Below are positions 20,132 through 23,455 of a DNA stretch of 23,455 nt, piece by piece. The position numbers and the translations under genes were made by a program. The stretch lies in contig NW_019091362.1 in the NCBI RefSeq assembly GCF_001949145.1, positions 9,439,295 to 9,462,749 of the forward strand, written 5' to 3'. Numbering within the stretch: position 1 is the stretch's first letter; each line of letters opens with the position of its first letter. The DNA comes from Acanthaster planci (taxonomy: Eukaryota; Echinodermata; Asteroidea; Valvatida; Acanthasteridae). The notes under the pieces are model-generated. The model ran no database searches. It saw only the letters and a list, made by a program, of their open reading frames with translations, and had not been told where the DNA came from.

Positions 20132-20784
20132 GCAACGATTTCCATGTAATAATCGGGTCAATAAGTAATATACTGTACATGCAACAGCCAATTACATACA
20201 TAGAGAACTACATGTACACATGTAATTATGGATACTAGTACATGTACAGTGTAGACTGTACAAACATGATCCCATGTCACCTTAAAAATAGACGTTGTTT
20301 CCAGCTGACCACACATCCAAGTCATGGATTATCATATGTCAGGGAGACTGAATGATTTATAACATTACACAGCAGGATTTTTTCTGCTGTAATTGAATTT
20401 AGTGCTTAGAAATGTTGTTTTAATTTTTATCTACCGTGCTGTTATTTTGAAGAATAACACATGAACAGTAGTACACACATGCTTGCATAAATAGTATTGG
20501 TACCCTACTTACCTGTTTGCCTGTAGGGATCTTTTCCCTTAGAAGTTGATACCGGTAGTAATAATAATTATGACCTCCTGCTGTTCTCTTTTATTACATG
20601 AACAGGTCTTATAATTTGTCTTCTAAATGGTGGAAGTGTAATGGCAAATGTAGTTACTTTGGGGGCTTGACCACAGCCAAAAGTATCTTGGGGTAGAGTT
20701 GGAGATCTAGTTCTTGGACTTCTTGTTGTTGGGTGAACTTGAATATTTTAGGTTTACCGTTATCTGATGAGGTGGCATACTTCC
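20132..20784. other. Non-coding DNA, no gene recognised
   Basis: Contains a small hairpin (TGTACAGT / ACTGTACA near 20243-20262) and ACATGTAC words. Nothing else is supported. Confidence 0.45.
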
Positions 20785-21155
20785 CAAATAACAATAATTA
20801 CATGTAATCATTTATTCATTTGTAAAGCACAAATTTCATACGGATGTGTGTTAAAATGCAAAGTACAATGAAGACGTGAAATGTGGTCAAAGGTATAGCA
20901 TACAAGGGTGCCTCAGGCAGCCTCCAAACAACCCGCATCCTCCTACATCTATAGCGAGGAGACAATAAGAAGCAGTTACAGTTGTAGAGGTGGGAGGAAA
21001 ACCCCAGAGAAGAAATTGCTGGGTAAAACCCACGGAATCAGATAGGGACTGAAAACCCAATCCACATGTGGACTTGCAATGTAGCTGGGAATCAAACCTG
21101 GGTTGCAGAGATGACAGGCGAGGAAAGAACTACTTCGCCAACCACACTCCCCAAA
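20785..21155 (-). mobile_element. tRNA-derived SINE, near full length
   Basis: On the minus strand the head reads GTGGTTGGCGAAGTAGTTC (A-box-like, about 21127-21145), then GGTTTGATTCC (B-box, 21088-21098). A body follows with GGATTGGGTTTTCAGTCCC and CCGTGGGTTTTACCCAGC, and then a tail reading GTGCTTTACAAATGAATAAATGATTA, typical of LINE-mobilised SINEs. Short CCCAAA words at both edges may be target-duplication remnants, but this is weak. Confidence 0.65.
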
Positions 21156-21175
21156 GCAACTCGGGGGTCTATTTT

Positions 21176-21338
21176 CAGGGGTGCGAGCATTCAACTTTTT
21201 TTTTGTTTAGATGTTGAACCCTGAATTTCAGCTTTTTTGTAGATCTGGTCTGTACAGAAGTATGGAAACTTTTTAAATTTCAGCTTTTTGCCAGCTCTGC
21301 TTTCGAGCTTTAAATTTAAGTGGCAACTTACACCCCTG
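21176..21338. mobile_element. Small hAT-like MITE (CAGGGGTG termini)
   Basis: CAGGGGTG at 21176-21183 and CACCCCTG at 21331-21338 are perfect inverted ends of the kind common in hAT elements, with looser similarity inward. ATTTT directly flanks both sides, but a full 8-bp duplication is not visible. Internally, AATTTCAGCTTTTT occurs twice. Length is 163 bp and there is no coding capacity. Confidence 0.6.
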
Positions 21339-21862
21339 ATTTTATATCAGTTGTTTAAAAAAAAAAGCACCTTTTGGGGGCACCAGACAGCCACTTGAAT
21401 CGACCTGTACAGTGGCATTGAAAAATCAGCAGTGTCTCCATGATAAATTGAAATGCATCCTACGAGATACACGTGCAGGTGCATAAATGTATTACAGAAA
21501 TTACCAGTACTAGTTTTCATCTGTTGAAACTCCTGGTAATATTTAGCTCGTGTTTAAAAATTCTTCCAATGTAATACCCGGTACATAGGGTGATTCTCTT
21601 TATGGCAGGAATATATTTGCATAAACCCATCATGCACAGATGTGGATGGTGTTTATTTCACCATACCCCATACCAGTATTTGTAATTGAAGGTCGCCCCG
21701 GCAGACAATGGGGGAAGACAAGAGTATGTAGGTGTAATATTGGGATTCTCATCCATTGAGGCTTGCATACCACAATGCCCAAGGTGTATGTTGCATTTCC
21801 TATAGTATGGGGAGAGAACCTGCACTGAAGGTAGAGAAAAAGTTGGCCTGTTGTTTCCTAGC
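21339..21862. other. Non-coding DNA, no gene recognised
   Basis: AT-rich sequence with an A-run at 21357 and no recognisable frame or repeat ends. Confidence 0.4.
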
Positions 21863-21874
21863 TGACAGTAATTG
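21863..21874. repeat. SINE target-site duplication TGACAGTAATTG (left)
   Basis: Identical to 22102-22113. It abuts the SINE tail. Confidence 0.85.
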
Positions 21875-22101
21875 ATTTATATTACGGGTTTTGCCCTTAC
21901 CCAATGTACATTAATAAGCACTGTATGCTCAGTGCTTGTCCGAGAGCTTGCGATGAAACCTCACAAGCTTACTCAGGTAGGACTCGAACCCACGACCTCC
22001 TGCTTATAGTAGTGCAGATGTCCTAACCACTTGACCACTGAGCTTTGCCGGAATCAGCTGGCCGGTCCGAGTCAAGGGAAGCAGCGGGTACCTCTTGAAA
22101 A
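21875..22101 (-). mobile_element. Complete tRNA-derived SINE, 227 bp, with 12-bp target duplication
   Basis: Flanked by the perfect 12-bp repeat TGACAGTAATTG. On the minus strand it holds TGGTCAAGTGGTTAGGA (A-box region, 22021-22037) and GGTTCGAGTCC (B-box, 21980-21990). The T-arm GTGGGTTCGAGTCCTAC is intact. The anticodon loop is enlarged, so this is a SINE rather than a tRNA gene. The 3' part ends CCCGTAATATAAAT. About 55 bases lie upstream of the tRNA-like head within the element. Confidence 0.85.
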
Positions 22102-22113
22102 TGACAGTAATTG
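22102..22113. repeat. SINE target-site duplication TGACAGTAATTG (right)
   Basis: Identical to 21863-21874. It overlaps the degenerate left terminus of MITE copy D. Confidence 0.85.
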
Positions 22114-22270
22114 GTAATGAGGCCATTCATTTGCAGTTGCCTACGTTGTCAAATAATTATGATTAATTCATCACTCTTGGAAACTAGAAAATATGCTCTG
22201 AACTTACAAAATCATATGTCAGATGTGACAGGGATACAAAAAAATGGACCCCTAATTTCTGGAATGACGT
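22105..22270 (+). mobile_element. MITE family 1, copy D (internally deleted)
   Basis: The right half is very close to copies A and B: ATTAATTCATCACTC, TTGGAAACTAGAAAATATGC, CATATGTCAGATGTGACAGG and CCCCTAATTTCTGGAATGAC. The left part is shortened, with a degenerate terminus (CAGTAATTGGTAATGAGGCC). The SINE at 21875 sits exactly at this edge. The plus-strand ORF here is repeat-derived. Confidence 0.65.
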
Positions 22271-23455
22271 GTACCCGTACACACATTATTCAGCTAAAAG
22301 ATGACAATTACATGTACATGTACTGTACACGTCTAATTCGCAGTCATGCCAGGCAGCTTTTGATCATAGGACTACATTGCCAATGGAACTGTCATGCTTT
22401 ACGGTCTAATCATTGTTGGAATGGGGGAAAATGTATGTACATAACCAGTTGACTGGAGTAGGAATTGACCAAGCAAATACATGTCACTGCATACACACAT
22501 CCGATTGGTTCTAACATTGATTTAAAAAGATGTTGTTTACACTGTCTTGTACAAAGTAGTTCATTTTGAAAATTATACTGGTACAAGTGAGCAGGTTTTG
22601 AGAATTGTAATAAATACATGCACTTGTACAGGTGTATGTGTACATTTTTATTTGGAACTGAAACAGTTAATGGCTAACGACTTAATGGGTTAACGTGATT
22701 GCAAAAGAGAAAATGTAGATGAGCCTTTGGGCATCTTTTGTGGACTTTGGTGCTGGTTGATGCTCTTAACCTCGTTTAACTTACAAGAAAACATGCATTA
22801 ACTGCTCCATTATTTTCTCGTTCATGGTACATGTATTGTACATGTACATGTACTTGTCAGAAAATGGACTCGGTATAACATTGTTCTGATAAACTGGTAG
22901 ATCATGGGTTAGTTTAAGTCCCAGAGTCAGCTCTATACAGAAACTGCTGGGGAAGAAGTTGGGGACCCACCCAGAGTACCATACCCATGCTCTTCCCCAG
23001 TAGGCAAAATTGTCATACTCTTGGTGAAAAGCTGATACAAGGGAAAAAGAAAGAAATTGCAGAATGTTGCCAGGAGTCAAACAGTATCTGTGTGTATCCA
23101 CATATAGGGGCGTTTCAATCACATGATTTTTGACGGTCAGCATTCAGTTTACACTGATTTGTGTAGAAACACCTTCGAGTCTGTTATCATTCTTGTGTAC
23201 ATGAAATTGCCAATAGAAATACTCAGATTTGAAAATATATGCACCTCTATGGACGTGGTATGGACGTCCTATGAAAAACCTCTATTGGCAGTCCCGTGCA
23301 AACCATCGAACAGGTACAGAAAGAGTTCTTTCAGTCCCAACTTTCTTCCAAAGATAAAGCCAAGAGGCACAGTGTGTACTTGTGGATAACTGGGAGTCAG
23401 TATAGAGGGATCCCAATACGACGCTTTTAGCGTCAATCTGCGCACTTCCGCGTTT
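22271..23455. other. Downstream non-coding DNA; CpG-rich hairpin at the window end
   Basis: No gene is recognised. An inverted pair, CTGGGGAAGA (22945) and TCTTCCCCAG (22993), forms a small hairpin. The last 40 bases are unusually CpG-rich and include the perfect hairpin GACGC-TTTTA-GCGTC (23420-23434). They may be the start of another element that continues past the window. Confidence 0.4.

Noticed and set aside
21971-22044. Candidate tRNA gene on the minus strand
   Set aside because: The A- and B-boxes and T-arm are good, but the anticodon loop is enlarged and the unit sits inside a longer element with a 12-bp target duplication, so it is a SINE head.
22781-23143. 120-residue minus-strand ORF, the longest in the window
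   Set aside because: No domain, signal or splice context recognised. This length is expected by chance in 23 kb over six frames.

Overview
This is invertebrate animal genomic DNA, made almost entirely of introns and decayed mobile elements. The clues are long non-coding stretches, strong pyrimidine-tract splice acceptors, tRNA-derived SINEs, many small inverted-repeat DNA transposons, and a saturating background of the palindromic word GTACATGTAC. An echinoderm or other marine deuterostome is my best guess from repeat style. That is inference, and no species can be read from the window.

The one gene I can support is the 5' part of a plus-strand synaptotagmin-7-like gene. Its best exon (6338-6563) encodes a membrane anchor followed by a palmitoylation-type CGIC motif and a basic/Ser-rich linker. 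The LVSA-to-LCG spacing matches the N-terminus of synaptotagmin-7. A short upstream exon (1783-1810) supplies a start codon and a phase-1 end that fits. A 102-nt exon (15615-15716) is symmetric in phase 2 and continues a Ser/Thr/Gln-rich linker, so it could be a cassette exon. A separate short first-exon candidate (18156-18199) also ends in phase 2 and could provide an anchor-less start. The C2 domains would lie beyond the window.

Layout: 1-1442 holds nothing recognised. 1443-1810 is a putative promoter, 5'UTR and exon 1. 1811-6337 is intron 1, with three copies of one MITE family and a 73-bp exact duplication. 6338-6563 is exon 2. 6564-15614 is a large intron with a hairpin element, a 2.06-kb inverted-repeat element carrying repeated GTGTCGGACGTAC motifs, a hAT-type element with a perfect 8-bp target duplication, and a pyrimidine-rich run into exon 3. 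15717-18155 is intron with another MITE. 18156-18199 is the alternative first exon. 18200-23455 is intron or intergenic DNA with three tRNA-derived SINEs, a Penelope-like relic, a foldback MITE, a hAT-like MITE and a SINE inserted into the edge of a MITE copy.

Most open reading frames in the window are chance ORFs or run through repeats.
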